Part shown: positions 8,200-18,551 of the stretch, one piece after another | Numbering within the stretch: the stretch's first letter is position 1 | Layout: the number at the start of each line of letters is the position of its first letter | Assembly (NCBI GenBank): GCA_963576785.1 | Contig: OY756140.1 | Location: 1-64,000, forward strand | Direction: 5' to 3' | Origin: Chlorophyllum brunneum | Taxonomy: Eukaryota; Basidiomycota; Agaricomycetes; Agaricales; Agaricaceae | DNA length: 64,000 nucleotides | Notes under the pieces: generated by a model | Told to the model about the DNA's origin: nothing | The model's database searches: none | The model's input: the letters and a program-made list of their open reading frames with translations, nothing else | Made by a program: the position numbers and the translations under genes

Positions 8200-10264
8200 C
8201 TATTTTCCTTCCTCTTTCTTGTCGCCTTTCGCCTTGTCGTGAGCGAGGAGAGAGCGACCAGTCATCTCTACGAAACAGCTCGATTAAAACCATTCGAGAT
8301 AGTTGGGGAGGAATACGAACCTTCAGGTTGGGGCAGTCCCTAAATTGATCAACCGTCCCATCAGCATCCGCAGAAACTACGAAAGATGACGAGCGCACCA
8401 TCACATCTAGAATAGTTGGGGCAACATCGCACAATGCACCTTCTTCGTCCTCTTCCCCGCTGCCTTCAACGTCCTCCTTAAACTTCAGCACCTTCGGATC
8501 CCCAGTCATAATGAACGGTACAACGTTGGTCGTATGCGCAGTGAAGGGTGTTCCATTCTCGAGATCTTTCATCTGCTCAGCGTTACCATGATCGGCAGTA
8601 ATCATTAGGAGATAGCCAGCTTCCTGGGCAGCTTCGTAAATGAGTCCAACAGCTTTGTCAGTGGCGGTAACGGCCTCGACAGCAGCCTCGTAGACACCGG
8701 TGTGACCGACCATGTCAGGAGGGGCAAAGTTGCACATGACAAACTGATGTTCACCCTTCTTGAGAACCTCAGCGACCTTCTCCGCAACCCCAAGGACGCT
8801 CATCTTAGGGTCCTTGTCATATGTGGCGACTTTTGGTGATGGTATCATATGACGCTCCTCTCCATCAAATTGACGCTCAACTCCACCGTTGAAGAAGAAG
8901 GTGACGTGGGCGTATTTTTCGGTTTCTTGAGAAAGACGTAAGTGGTGTGTCTAGAGGAAGAATCTATCCGACAAACCGGCAATGTGATTCTGTGTTAAAC
9001 CTTGTTTGGCGAGCCACTCTGCAAGAACGTTATCCATCCTTTGGGGAGGGAAAGCCACCTTGAAGGGGAACTCGGACTTATAAGTAGACATGGTGGCGAT
9101 TTCCTGCGTGGTTGTTAATATATATAATTTTTGGAAATGCAGATTATTTCACCAGATCCTTGGGTATTTTGGTATCAACCACATCCTCGAGCTTGCCGAA
9201 AACGGTGGTGATTTCGCGCATGCGATCGGATCGATAGTTGAAGAAGAATAGGGTATCACCGTCTACAAGCCAACGAGTCAGTCGAATAAAAAAAGAGTTA
9301 CGCACATATGGCTACCTTTAATGCGTCCTTCTTCACCGTCAACAATTATGGGTTTCAAAAACTCGTCCGTGACGTCTTTCTTGTAGTTTTCTTCGACAAC
9401 CCCAACGACTCCATCTTGTCCCTTGCCGTCTTCACCGACACCGTTAACAAGGCCCTCGACTGCGATCTTAACACGCTCCCAACGCTTATCACGGTCCATT
9501 GCGTAATATCTTCCGCAGACGGTCGCAAGTTCACCATAATTTTCCTTCTTCATAAACTCCAACAAGTCCTTGAGGTATTTTGACGCCGAACGGGGAGCAG
9601 TATCACGACCATCGCCGAAGAAGTGGACGTAGGTATGTGGTACGCCGACCTCCTTTGCCGTCTCCAGGAGTGCGAAAAGGTGGTGTATATGGGAGTGCAC
9701 ACCTCCATCAGAAATCTGGAAAGCCGAAAAAGTATAGATGAATGATGTCATGGTCGGAGAGGAACGGGGGATCCGAGTGAAGATGACTGACCAGGCCCAA
9801 GAGATGAAGGCGTCCTGTACCTTTCTTTGCACGCTCAAAGGTTTTGAGAAGGACAGGATTCTTGTGAAATTGCTTCTTCTTTATTGACACGTCGATACGG
9901 ACTATATCTTGCCATACAACCCTTCCGGCGCCGATGTTGAGATGTCTAGAAGAAGGACATGATTAAAATGCATCCTGATGGAAGTTGTGCGAACAACATG
10001 CCCAACTTCAGAGTTACCCATAAGACCTTCGCTCAGGCCCACTGCTGTGCCAGAAGCTGCAAGGGTGCGATGAGAATGGGTTTTTGCGATGGTGTCCATA
10101 TTGGTCGTGTCTGCAGCCTCGATGGCGTTGCCGTCCAGACCTTCCTTGGCGGCGATACCCCAACCATCGTGGACACTGTCGTCCACGACTGAGCCGTTTT
10201 TCAAGGGAACTTATAGTCTGAGAACGTACATGAGGCAGACTTTGTTCTTGACTTCAGTTGACAT
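8200..10264 (-). CDS. 2,3-bisphosphoglycerate-independent phosphoglycerate mutase
   Basis: Nine exons (10264-10230, 10175-10002, 9945-9792, 9715-9316, 9262-9153, 9103-8977, 8925-8399, 8339-8321, 8267-8200) encode 537 residues. The enzyme interconverts 3- and 2-phosphoglycerate in glycolysis and gluconeogenesis with two Mn ions and a phosphoserine intermediate. Visible motifs are the N-terminal metal site (CLIVHDGWGI), the nucleophile Ser in [41 protein letters not shown], the metal site ADHGNAEQM, and DVAPTILD with [14 protein letters not shown] near the end. Length fits the family. Intron 2 appears to be GC-AG (GG|GCATGT ... CTAG|A): only that choice keeps GNSEVGHLNIG in frame. Basidiomycetes commonly use this cofactor-independent enzyme. 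Confidence 0.95.
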
Positions 10265-10313
10265 GGTGGACGTAGAGATAAGAATGATATCAAATTTCGA
10301 TGATGTCACCTAT

Positions 10314-10699
10314 CTATTTGTCTCCAATAGGAAAGTCTTTCCCAGTCGCCCCCTTATACCCCTTTCGAATGTAGTCACTAATCTGCTCGTCCTTTGCCTG
10401 CTCAACTGGGTTCTCATTTTTCTGCGGGCCTTTACCCATGACGTGCTCCTGAACCCAGTCAACCCCTAACCCCAGTTAGTAGAGATATAGCGTCCTCCAG
10501 TGTTTAAATACCTTTGTCAAGACCGTCTGGAAAGGGAGTGTAAGTGCGCTGATTGAAATATAAGCCAATTCGTACCTTCTTTGCGCTCTCCTGCTTGACC
10601 ACCACCGAGGGTGTTGTTGAGCTTTCCCATCAAACCTCCACCTCCCGACTTGTTCTCCTGGTTCTGATCTTGTTTCTGGTCGCCGTGCAAGAAATTCAT
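10314..10699 (-). CDS. Small conserved fungal protein of unknown function
   Basis: Three exons (10699-10576, 10526-10512, 10465-10314) give 96 residues. A Gln/Asn/Gly-rich start (MNFLHGDQKQDQNQENKSGG) leads into GLMGKLNNTLGGGQ. A short linking exon of 15 bases (DGLDK) follows, then GVDWVQEHVMGKGPQ and a C-terminal helix ending GKDFPIGDK. This pattern recurs in many ascomycete and basidiomycete genomes as a roughly 100-residue protein without assigned function. It lies upstream of the phosphoglycerate mutase gene, same strand, with only 49 bases between its stop and the mutase start codon. Confidence 0.8.
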
Positions 10700-10742
10700 G
10701 ACGTGACGAAGGTGTTGTTTTAGAGAGTGTTCATTCTGGCAC

Positions 10743-10752
10743 TATATAAATA
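10743..10752 (-). promoter_or_regulatory. TATA-like box
   Basis: On the minus strand the sequence TATTTATATA lies 44-53 bases upstream of the start codon at 10699. This fits a TATA element for the small conserved protein gene, given short fungal leaders. Confidence 0.5.
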
Positions 10753-11070
10753 CTGACAGTGTGGAGCGATGACGTGGGTGGGTCCTGCAACAGGTCGACT
10801 CCATGGCTGGCCCCGCAACACCAATAAGGGGCGTAGAGGTAACTAGCGAATGGGCATAAAAGTACTCACGGCTGGCCAACACCTTCACCCCCTGAATTAT
10901 CAGTTGGAAAGGAGTTTTTTTTCAAGTTAGACTCACAGGTATTGAAATTCATCCCGCGGGCGCCATCGGGATCATCTGCGATCACTTCCAATACTTATCG
11001 ATCACTGACGGACGTGTTATATTATTATCATATGATAAGTACAGGCAAGCGAAGTTCTAACACATAACAA
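10753..11070. other. Spacer, nothing recognised
   Basis: Between the promoter of the small conserved gene and the stop codon of the membrane protein gene. No ORF, repeat or RNA gene is seen. Confidence 0.5.
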
Positions 11071-12897
11071 TCACGAACGGCTATGTACAAATCCAATATC
11101 ACTATCATAACGGACACGAGTTTTCTTCAGCTGCCCCGTCAAAATTAGATCATGGATATGGTCTGTCTGTGCAGCTCGCACCACCTCCTCCAAGTTCAGC
11201 TCCTTTAACGCCACATCACCCCGGCTCTGAGTACAAGTATACGCCAACGCCACCAAATACAACACTATCGTTGCAGCAGGAATAGTTGCGTTCACCCACC
11301 ACCGCTTCCTGTTCAATCCCTCCACAACAGCATGAAGGTCCTGGAACGCACGAACGCTTCTTGGGGCTGTCTGCATGATCCCGTCCAGCATGACAGTCGC
11401 AGTCTCCTTCCACAGGTCCTGCGTAATAGGACAGTACCTCTCCGCGTCCGTCGTTGATGGTACGGGACCCAGAACACCGCCTCGACATGTTATATGCCAA
11501 AATGCCGTCCCCAATCCACCCCACCAGTTGAGTATTGCATTGTTAACGGAGTCTGCAACGCATATGTCGGATCCCATAGAAGCGTCGCACCCTGAAGTCA
11601 GAGGCGTGCTTGGATTCAAATAATCCATTCCGTTCTTCTTCGGCTCCTCTGGTTCCATCTCCAACCGGTGAGTGCATAACGCAATATTCATACGACCATC
11701 GTCCGTCGCAGTCGCGTTGGGAATCAGCTCCGTAGTATTGCTCACCCACAGGTATTCTGTTATGGCAGTGTCAACCGACGTCATGCATACAGACAAGCTC
11801 ATGTCAGCGGTAGCGATGAACTGTCTGCCGCGGACCGAAATATACCAGCTGTTCGGCTCATCCGCATGAAGGGTATAGTTGCTCCACCCTTCACACTCGA
11901 AACTCCCAGAGATTTTGGGCCCTGCCGGAAGCGCATGGCTAGCCTGAAGACTCCTGTCATCCGGTACGACCAGAGTCCCTCTCAGCGCTCCGCCATGACT
12001 CTTATCTCCATCCAACGTCCACGGGATCACCTTTTGGATCGCCTTCAGCTGACCATCGTTGTTCAGAAACTTCGCGCTACTATTGGGGAATTCCGATGTC
12101 GCGTTGTACATGAACCTCACAAGCTTCGTCTCGGTCTCCTTTTCAACGGACAAACTGGCCACCAAAGAAATCGCGGTACCAACACCCAAGACCGCGAAAA
12201 CAAAGATAGAGAGGAGGCGATTATTCTTCTTGAATAAAAGGAAAGCCGTATCGTTGACACTCCCTCTGATAGCACCAAGGTTCAGGTCAAGGTTTTTAAC
12301 CGTGTTACCCTGATGCATGAGGATGAACCACGCTTGATAGGCGCTAAGTTTGAGTATACCGACAGACGAGATCATGACGCCGGCCTTCAGCCAATACGAA
12401 ATGAATGCCTGAAGCAACTGGAGGGAGTTTCCATTGTTTGGATCGTAAGAATCTGTACAAGTGGCTGAAGAAGGACACGTGTGGATTTTGGGGAAGATTA
12501 TGACTTGGGTTAACGCTATACCAAGAAGCATCACGATGACGCCTGCAAGGACCCAAGAGGCTGTCTTGCGTATGAGGTAACGCATAACCTCCCACCGCGT
12601 TGTAGTTGAATGGGGGAGAATTTGTTGGTCGAGAGAATGGGACGACATTTGGGTGGGTGATGTCGTGCGAGGAACGTCGGCAGCGAAAGGGTCGATTCTG
12701 TATGTTTCATGGCGAAGTAAAGAGTGCGTGGATTTGGACATTTTCGAATGCGAAGGATTGGTAGTAGCATATATTTTCGGCTCAGCAGCACCAAATGGCC
12801 TCCCCCTTCCAGGGTCGACCTGCACAACTGTAGGTGACCGACGATTCGGACTTAGCATGGTGGTTGGTGTTATGCTCGGGGACGGCGTTCTGGACAT
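11071..12897 (-). CDS. Intronless multi-spanning membrane protein, uncharacterised
   Basis: A single 608-residue frame without introns, unusual among its intron-rich neighbours. A Ser/Thr/Pro-rich cytosolic-like N-terminus (about 100 residues) is followed by hydrophobic segments at about 112-134 (WVLAGVIVMLLGIALTQVII), 163-190, 227-250 (LLSIFVFAVLGVGTAISLVA) and 537-555 (TIVLYLVALAYTC). Between the third and fourth lies a large loop of about 290 residues with many N-glycosylation sites (NYT, NTT, NAT) and paired cysteines, so it is probably extracellular or lumenal. The C-terminus is charged. This is an architecture seen in many agaricomycete proteins without known function. No enzymatic motif is seen. 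Confidence 0.8.
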   Translation of the reverse strand: MSRTPSPSITPTTMLSPNRRSPTVVQVDPGRGRPFGAAEPKIYATTNPSHSKMSKSTHSLLRHETYRIDPFAADVPRTTSPTQMSSHSLDQQILPHSTTTRWEVMRYLIRKTASWVLAGVIVMLLGIALTQVIIFPKIHTCPSSATCTDSYDPNNGNSLQLLQAFISYWLKAGVMISSVGILKLSAYQAWFILMHQGNTVKNLDLNLGAIRGSVNDTAFLLFKKNNRLLSIFVFAVLGVGTAISLVASLSVEKETETKLVRFMYNATSEFPNSSAKFLNNDGQLKAIQKVIPWTLDGDKSHGGALRGTLVVPDDRSLQASHALPAGPKISGSFECEGWSNYTLHADEPNSWYISVRGRQFIATADMSLSVCMTSVDTAITEYLWVSNTTELIPNATATDDGRMNIALCTHRLEMEPEEPKKNGMDYLNPSTPLTSGCDASMGSDICVADSVNNAILNWWGGLGTAFWHITCRGGVLGPVPSTTDAERYCPITQDLWKETATVMLDGIMQTAPRSVRAFQDLHAVVEGLNRKRWWVNATIPAATIVLYLVALAYTCTQSRGDVALKELNLEEVVRAAQTDHIHDLILTGQLKKTRVRYDSDIGFVHSRS

Positions 12898-14307
12898 ATA
12901 AGATACCTATCATATCATCTGAGCGCCGTGCTTTACGGTAGTATACGTGATAGTTACCAACACCTTGAGACTCGTACGCGCAGGTACAAGAGAGGAAGAT
13001 GGTGAAGATGATGGATTACTCTACCCTGAAAAAGTGCACATATAAACCCTCCAACCCGACATATATATTGTGAGGATTAAGGGTTTTCGGATTTGGGGGA
13101 AAAGCTAAACTTGGTTTGAGAAGCCAACAGTTCGTTGCTGTTAACGATCACCTGGGCATATGTTGCCTTGTTTCCGGGTGGATCATGCAATCAATACTGA
13201 TTAATGGTTGGCAGGAACGTCAGCATCTTGGTCCTTCTGGCGCTGGGCGGAATCGATAAGCATCGGTGCAGCTGTGTAAGATATACCCTCTTTGGCTGAA
13301 GGGTCAGGTGCACAAGTTATAAAACGCATGATTTGTGGCCACTGGACTGACGCCATCATCGAAACGCTCCAAAGGCATTCACTGAAGCCTGATCCAGTGA
13401 TCCATCAAATTTAGTGATTGAACGCCAAATGATATCTGAGCGTTAATAGACACTGACATTGGAGTTGACATCCGGCGTGTTCTGCTATGTGATTCTCAGG
13501 GCTGGAGGAGGTGATAAACATCATTAGTGATGGACCTCAGGTGCCTTGTAATCGTCCTAGATTCGGTCCTGTCCCATGGATGTATGAAACCTGAGATGTG
13601 TTCGTTGACAGATATATCTATGATTGAAAGAAAATCTACACAAGGACATATCGACAAAGGAAATCGGAGTTTTTTTTGGAGCGCAACGTGAACTCCTTGT
13701 CGGAGTGTCTTGTTCGTCGTTCTACTTATTTTTACCCGCGCGATCCTCTCAGTTTACGGGGAGGGATGTAGAAGAGATTCCATTTCTCATATATCATATG
13801 TCTGTCACTCTCCGGATGGCCGTATAATGTGGGTGAAGGGCCACAACAAAGCTGTCATTATCTCTTCATTATCGAAATTGCCTAGCGCCGACCATCAAGG
13901 ACAGTATTGCTAACGTACTATCACCACTCGAGCGCTGATTTACCCTGTATTCACCTTTTATGAATTTTCACTCCGTCACCACTGTCACCACATGGTTTGA
14001 ATGACGACGGCGGGAAGTCATAAGCTATACGACGGGAGCCCGATATATTTGGGGACGAAGTTAGACCAGTGTTGACACAGAAGAAAATAACTTTCGTCAC
14101 TATATGGCTCAGCTGCCTGTAGACCTCCCCCACCCCCGAGTCCCTCAAGAAATGTTTCTTCTTCTAGCTTCGGAGAGCCTGATGAAGGTGAGTACAACAT
14201 CAGCTTGTACCGTTTCCGGGCTAGTCCACTTTACCCAATCAACCCTTCGCATGACAAACGCGAGGCCAAGCGCTAACAAGCAGACGCCCTCACTGTTCCC
14301 CCAGCCG
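12898..14307. other. Intergenic, no gene supported
   Basis: Only short frames without domains or splice support. The left end must hold the promoter of the gene starting at 12897; a TATA-like ATATAAA on the minus strand near 13040 is too weak to call. Confidence 0.5.
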
Positions 14308-14484
14308 ATGACCATGACTACAAAATGCCTCCTCGTCATTTCTCTCGTCATCTTGGCTCAGGCAGCACCCACCTCGCCTTTTTTTGTCAAAATTCGGGGT
14401 CTTATCCAACCTCGTCAAACAGACTTTCCATGGCAACCGGTGCAAGGTCCATCAGTCGTAGGAGGGTCTGACGCCTGGTTCTGA
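14308..14484 (+). CDS. Small secreted peptide, uncharacterised
   Basis: A 58-residue frame starts MTMTTKCLLVISLVILAQAA, a textbook signal peptide with likely cleavage after AQA or QAA. The mature part would be about 38 residues with no cysteines, ending VVGGSDAWF. It contains basic residues (KIR, PRQ) that could be processed. The frame is open further upstream, so an earlier exon or start is possible, but the second or first Met here gives the best signal peptide. It is not a CaaX pheromone: the C-terminus lacks cysteine. Function unknown; expression evidence would be needed to be sure it is a gene. Confidence 0.45.
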   Translation: MTMTTKCLLVISLVILAQAAPTSPFFVKIRGLIQPRQTDFPWQPVQGPSVVGGSDAWF

Positions 14485-15021
14485 AGGGATGGAATACTGT
14501 TTTTGGGCACTGTTACTGCCACAGTCAGATGTAAAGTTCTTTCGTATCACGCTTTCAGAAATTGTATAGTTGGTCATGTATGACAACTTACGAGCAACCC
14601 ACATGAACCTTTATGACTCATGACCATACAACCTGCATTTTCCCCAATAAATGATGAAAGTACACCATAACTGCGGACGGGAAAGTGCCCGACGTCCAAT
14701 CCTCCTCACGGCCATCTGGATCATTGATGACACCTCACACTGAGTCCCTGTCGACACTGAACGAGACTGACATCATGACGGGAACATCGAGATAGGTATT
14801 AGTCATTTTTCAAGCGGGGTATTTTTGACAGGGATGCCTGAGGATCATAGCTTGCGAGGAAATGAAATTTTCACTCCCGGAACGCCTAACCAAAACTCGG
14901 TTCGGAATACTCCAAGCGAAATTTTCACTGGATGGAAGGGCTCAAGATCCGGCGGCAGCAATATCTTGATATTTGCAGCCTTGTGCTACTATCCGACTCA
15001 AGACAAAGAATTATCTATAAC
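14485..15021. other. Intergenic, nothing recognised
   Basis: Convergent spacer between the small peptide frame and the secreted-protein gene on the other strand. No ORF or repeat is supported. Confidence 0.5.
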
Positions 15022-16004
15022 CTATGGGGGCGCATTAAAAACAATTGTTGCTCCGTTGTTCGAAACGTCTTTAGGGTATCCGCTCCACGCCCACTAAAGG
15101 TTCGTCAGCCAGATATGCCAAAGTAGAAAAGAAGGTAATTACATTGAGATAACCACCATCTCCTTGCCTGGTGAACGTTCCACCCTTGAACCAGTAAATT
15201 TCGTATCTACACCCCGTCATCAGTTACCGCTTTGGTATAAGACCAGGTTTGCACACCCACCCGATAGTTCCACCAATCTTGATATCGACTTCATGATGTT
15301 GATGTCCCCAATCCTTGCCCTTCACACCGTCAAACTTCGTGGTGTGTTTCACATGACAGATGGCCCAATTGAAGTGAGGGAACTTCTGTCTCCCGTTCGC
15401 GACTGTCTCTTGAGTGAATTTACTCCGTGCCTGCGTTCGCAAACCAGGTGTTAGTAGATTTGTTGCACCAGTCAAGGGAGTCGAGTATAATTACATCATT
15501 GTCTTCCTGAACCTTTTCCTGAATGATATTCACAATACCCGTGACAACATCCGCTATCGCATCAGCCGCTCCACCTCCTTTCCTGGCTTCAAGTAAATCA
15601 TAATGAAGGTCGCGCACGACAAGGTCGTCGATCCTGTCCAGATCAGCACTACGAGCTTCAAGGACCGCATCTAGGATGTCCGCGCTGCGCGTGCGGATCT
15701 TGGGTTGGTAACTGATTGGGACCTGACCGTCATCGTTTCCGTCTGCTTGGGCATTCGAGGTAGCGTTCGCAGGTTTTTTTGCCGGAGTTGTTGTTGCATT
15801 GGGTTTTGCAGATGATTTCTTTGGTGCTGGTTTGGGCTTGGGTTTTGTACCTGGTGGTTTGGGAGCAGGTTTAGGTTTTGGCTCAGCTCCAGCACGTTCG
15901 ACGAGTTCTGATGTCGATCCATAGTCGACCGTTGGGAGAGCGTAGGAGAGGGAGACGAGAGCGAAGAGAAAGAGAGTCCCGAAACGAAGACTGGAGCAAT
16001 GCAT
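15022..16004 (-). CDS. Secreted protein with DUF7888-like C-terminal domain
   Basis: Four exons (16004-15495, 15430-15261, 15206-15143, 15093-15022) encode 271 residues. A signal peptide (MHCSSLRFGTLFLFALVSLSYA) is followed by a Pro/Lys-rich linker (PKPKPAPKPPG), a variable part, then helices (ADAIADVVTGIVNIIQEKV). The conserved C-terminal domain runs from ARSKFTQETVANG through FNWAICHVKHTTKFDG, KDWGHQHHEVDIKIGGTIGYEIYWF and QGDGGYLNWAWSGY to VFNAPP. The C-terminal pattern is that of a fungal secreted family I recall as DUF7888; function unknown, possibly binding or interaction at the cell surface. An unrelated-looking middle region suggests rapid change. A broken copy lies upstream at 16846-17804. 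Confidence 0.75.
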
Positions 16005-16845
16005 CCCGTAGGTTTAGATGAATTCTTGGATTATGGTAGGTGTCGTTGAAGGTGCTCGTAGGACGTCAGTGGATAGTATGGACCTGCCAATACTATGATC
16101 AGACCAGCTGAAAGATGGGGAACCTGTTGACGAGCTACGCCAATATATATACCATACCAATAGACCGAAGGCATTCCGAGTCGCATGTTTCGTTGCTGAA
16201 AATGCTCCAATGAATGTCTGATCACCTTGACATTCTTGGGTATCCAGGATAATTACGATGAAACCTCGCTGGTAACTCACTGTGAAGAGGAGTGTATCCA
16301 CCCGTTGCTGGATGCTGTTGTGATGCATGATTCCAGGGCGACAATCCGGCGCCCGACAAACGGTACTATCGGTAATCCCGAGGAGCACTGGTGGCGGCGC
16401 TGGATGCAAGGTAACGACGTAGTGTATCCCCTTTATTCAGGCGAGTTATGTCTTCGACTGCTCGTGTTGATTACGCGCCTGAATAGCCAGTCTTTCAGCT
16501 ACTGCTCAATGGATAAAGCAGAGCGATTCCGTATCATCGCCACCGCGAGCCTCGGAGTAATAGGCGATAATACAGCATCGAAGCACGCATGGGACGCCTC
16601 TCCGGTTTTTTAACATATCTTCCTCAAATTTTCTTTCATCAACGCTGCCATGTGAATCGGGTCGGGTAAGCGCTTCGGGTATCCTGGATCCCACTGGGGA
16701 AAGCTCAAATCAGAGACGCAGCCGAGGCTGTTCAAACGATGATGTCACAGAGGTTTGATCACTGGGCAGGCTTAAATCATTTGATCGCGGTAGTCACACA
16801 GTTTGTTTTTCGATATGAGAGGTGCAGATACAACACTTACATTGC
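16005..16845. other. Spacer between the tandem copies
   Basis: Holds the promoter of the intact copy, including TATATATA at 16143-16150 (about 140 bases upstream of the start codon), and the 38-bp block shared with the other copy. Short frames around 16227-16694 show no domain and are not called. Confidence 0.5.
16075..16112. repeat. 38-bp upstream block, first copy
   Basis: AGTATGGACCTGCCAATACT followed by ATGATCAGACCAGCTGAA is identical to 17845-17882. In each case the block begins a short way upstream of the start codon of a secreted-protein copy (71 and 41 bases). It is part of the tandem duplication. Perfect identity beside diverged coding sequence suggests either a young duplication tract or a conserved regulatory element. 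Confidence 0.9.
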
Positions 16846-17804
16846 TTAGGGAGGGGTGTTGAAAACGATTGTTGCTCCATCTGTTGATACGTCCTTTAAG
16901 TATCCGCTCCAGGCCCACTGTGGATGTTCTGGTCACTAAGAATCGACTGGAGGTAGCGAGAATCACCCACATTGATATAGCCACCATCCCCTTGCTTTGA
17001 ATGTTCCGTTCTTGAACCAGTAGATTTCATAGCTATCGTCATCAGCTCGCCTGGTTCTAAGAGCTCGTTGGTGCGGATACTCACCCGATGGTCCCACCAA
17101 TCTTGATATCGAATTCTGAATGTTGGTGGCCCCAGTCCTGACCCTTCACACCCCAGAAATCTGTCGTATGTTTCACGTGGCAGATAGCCCAGTTGAAGTG
17201 AGGGAACTTCTGCCTGCCGTTCGCGACCGTCTCTTGAGTGAACTCCTCTCGGGCCTATGGGGTTGGTTAGTAATGAAAACAGTCACTCGAATGGGGTACG
17301 CTTATACGTGCATCGTTATCTTGTTGGACCTTTCCCTTGATAATATCTACGATACCAGAAACCACGTCTCCGACCGCGTCGGCCACACCACCGCCTTTCC
17401 TCGCCTCGAGTACGGTACTCAAACCATCACCAAATGATCGTTTTTGGACCTCAGCCACGGATAATGCTTCATCATGATCGTCACGCGCCCCGAGATCATG
17501 GATGGAGCCCAGATCGATATTACGAGCCTGAAGGAGAGCATCTAGGATATCCTCGTTTCGGGTGAGGATCTTGGGTTGGCAATTGACTGAAACTTGGCCA
17601 TCGTGCTTTCCGGGGGCTTTAGTGGTTATTGGTTTTTCAACCAGAGCTTTTTGCTTGGAAGTTGACACCGGACGTTTTGGCACCGGCCTAGGCTTTGGTA
17701 TGGATTTACCGCGTTGGACGAGTTCCGAAGCTGGATCGTGGTCAATGGTCGGTGAGGAGGGTGAAGAGAAAGTGGGTGCTGAAATGGAGGATGGAGAAAT
17801 GCAT
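16846..17804 (-). pseudogene. Broken tandem copy of the DUF7888-like secreted protein
   Basis: It follows the same exon plan as the gene at 15022-16004, but at least three lesions are visible. A frameshift in the signal-peptide region gives a TGA at 17744-17742. The donor of intron 1 reads GC instead of GT (17311-17310). A two-base deletion in the third exon, near 16991-17000, turns the conserved QGDGGYLN block into an unrelated reading (RGWWLYQCG). The second exon is still intact and very similar (FNWAICHVKHTT, GTIG), and the last exon still encodes WAWSGYLKDV..VFNTPP. Either a recent pseudogene or, less likely, a gene with altered splicing. Confidence 0.75.
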
Positions 17805-17844
17805 CTTGAGGGTTGGAATGAATTCGGATGCAGGAATTTGGATT

Positions 17845-17882
17845 AGTATGGACCTGCCAATACTATGATCAGACCAGCTGAA
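17845..17882. repeat. 38-bp upstream block, second copy
   Basis: Identical to 16075-16112 (see there). It lies 41-78 bases upstream of the start of the broken copy. Confidence 0.9.
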
Positions 17883-18551
17883 TGAGCCTCGGATAGACCT
17901 AAAGGTTGTGCTCAATGGATTATCTTATATACCTTTGAAGGTGAAACGTATGTCATCGTATGACCTCATCCCGCACATTGAGAGCGCTAGGCTGTTGTTG
18001 GTTTCGCTAATTACTGGAATCCGGTCTGTGTTATATCGTCTTGGTTTCGGAAAGTTTCAGCAGTCGAATAGATTGAACGTTTTCCGGTGAATACTTACCA
18101 GCGGGAAGGAAAATGTCTGTCGGACATGGCGAGCGCGAATCTGGCTGTGCTGTGAGTAACCGATGTATTAGCAGATCAACATGGCGTAGGATATGGCGGA
18201 GATTATACCCATTGAGGAATCCAAAGGCAAGTTTCGAGTCGATTGCTAGGGCGATTAAAGCTTGAGGTGAGATGGCCTGCAGTTTGGGAGGTAGGACGAG
18301 AGCAGGGTGAGGCGGTTCTAGGTAAAGGTATTGCCAAGCAAATAAGACACACATAAGCCTGTGGACAATCGACACCCCCTCTGTTGGGGGTTGTAATTTG
18401 TTTTGTTTTTCTGGAAACCCTTTCAGTGAAGAGGAGTGCGTCGTCATTGGGCCTGAAATATATTGGAAGTGGATGGAGCCAATACGGCGGCTTCTGAAAT
18501 ATGACAGAAAACCACTGTCGCTGGTCAAGACTAGACTACAGGCTCAATGTT
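17883..18551. other. Spacer with one unassigned minus-strand frame
   Basis: A 165-residue frame on the minus strand (18528-18031) starts MTSDSGFLSYFRSRR and has protein-like composition but no domain I recognise. It may be a short gene or chance. The right end must carry the promoter of the ISWI gene. Confidence 0.35.

Noticed and set aside
9941..10003. AT-AC (U12-type) intron in phosphoglycerate mutase
   Set aside because: An AT..AC choice also restores frame, but the donor lacks the ATATCCTT consensus; GC-AG is the simpler reading.
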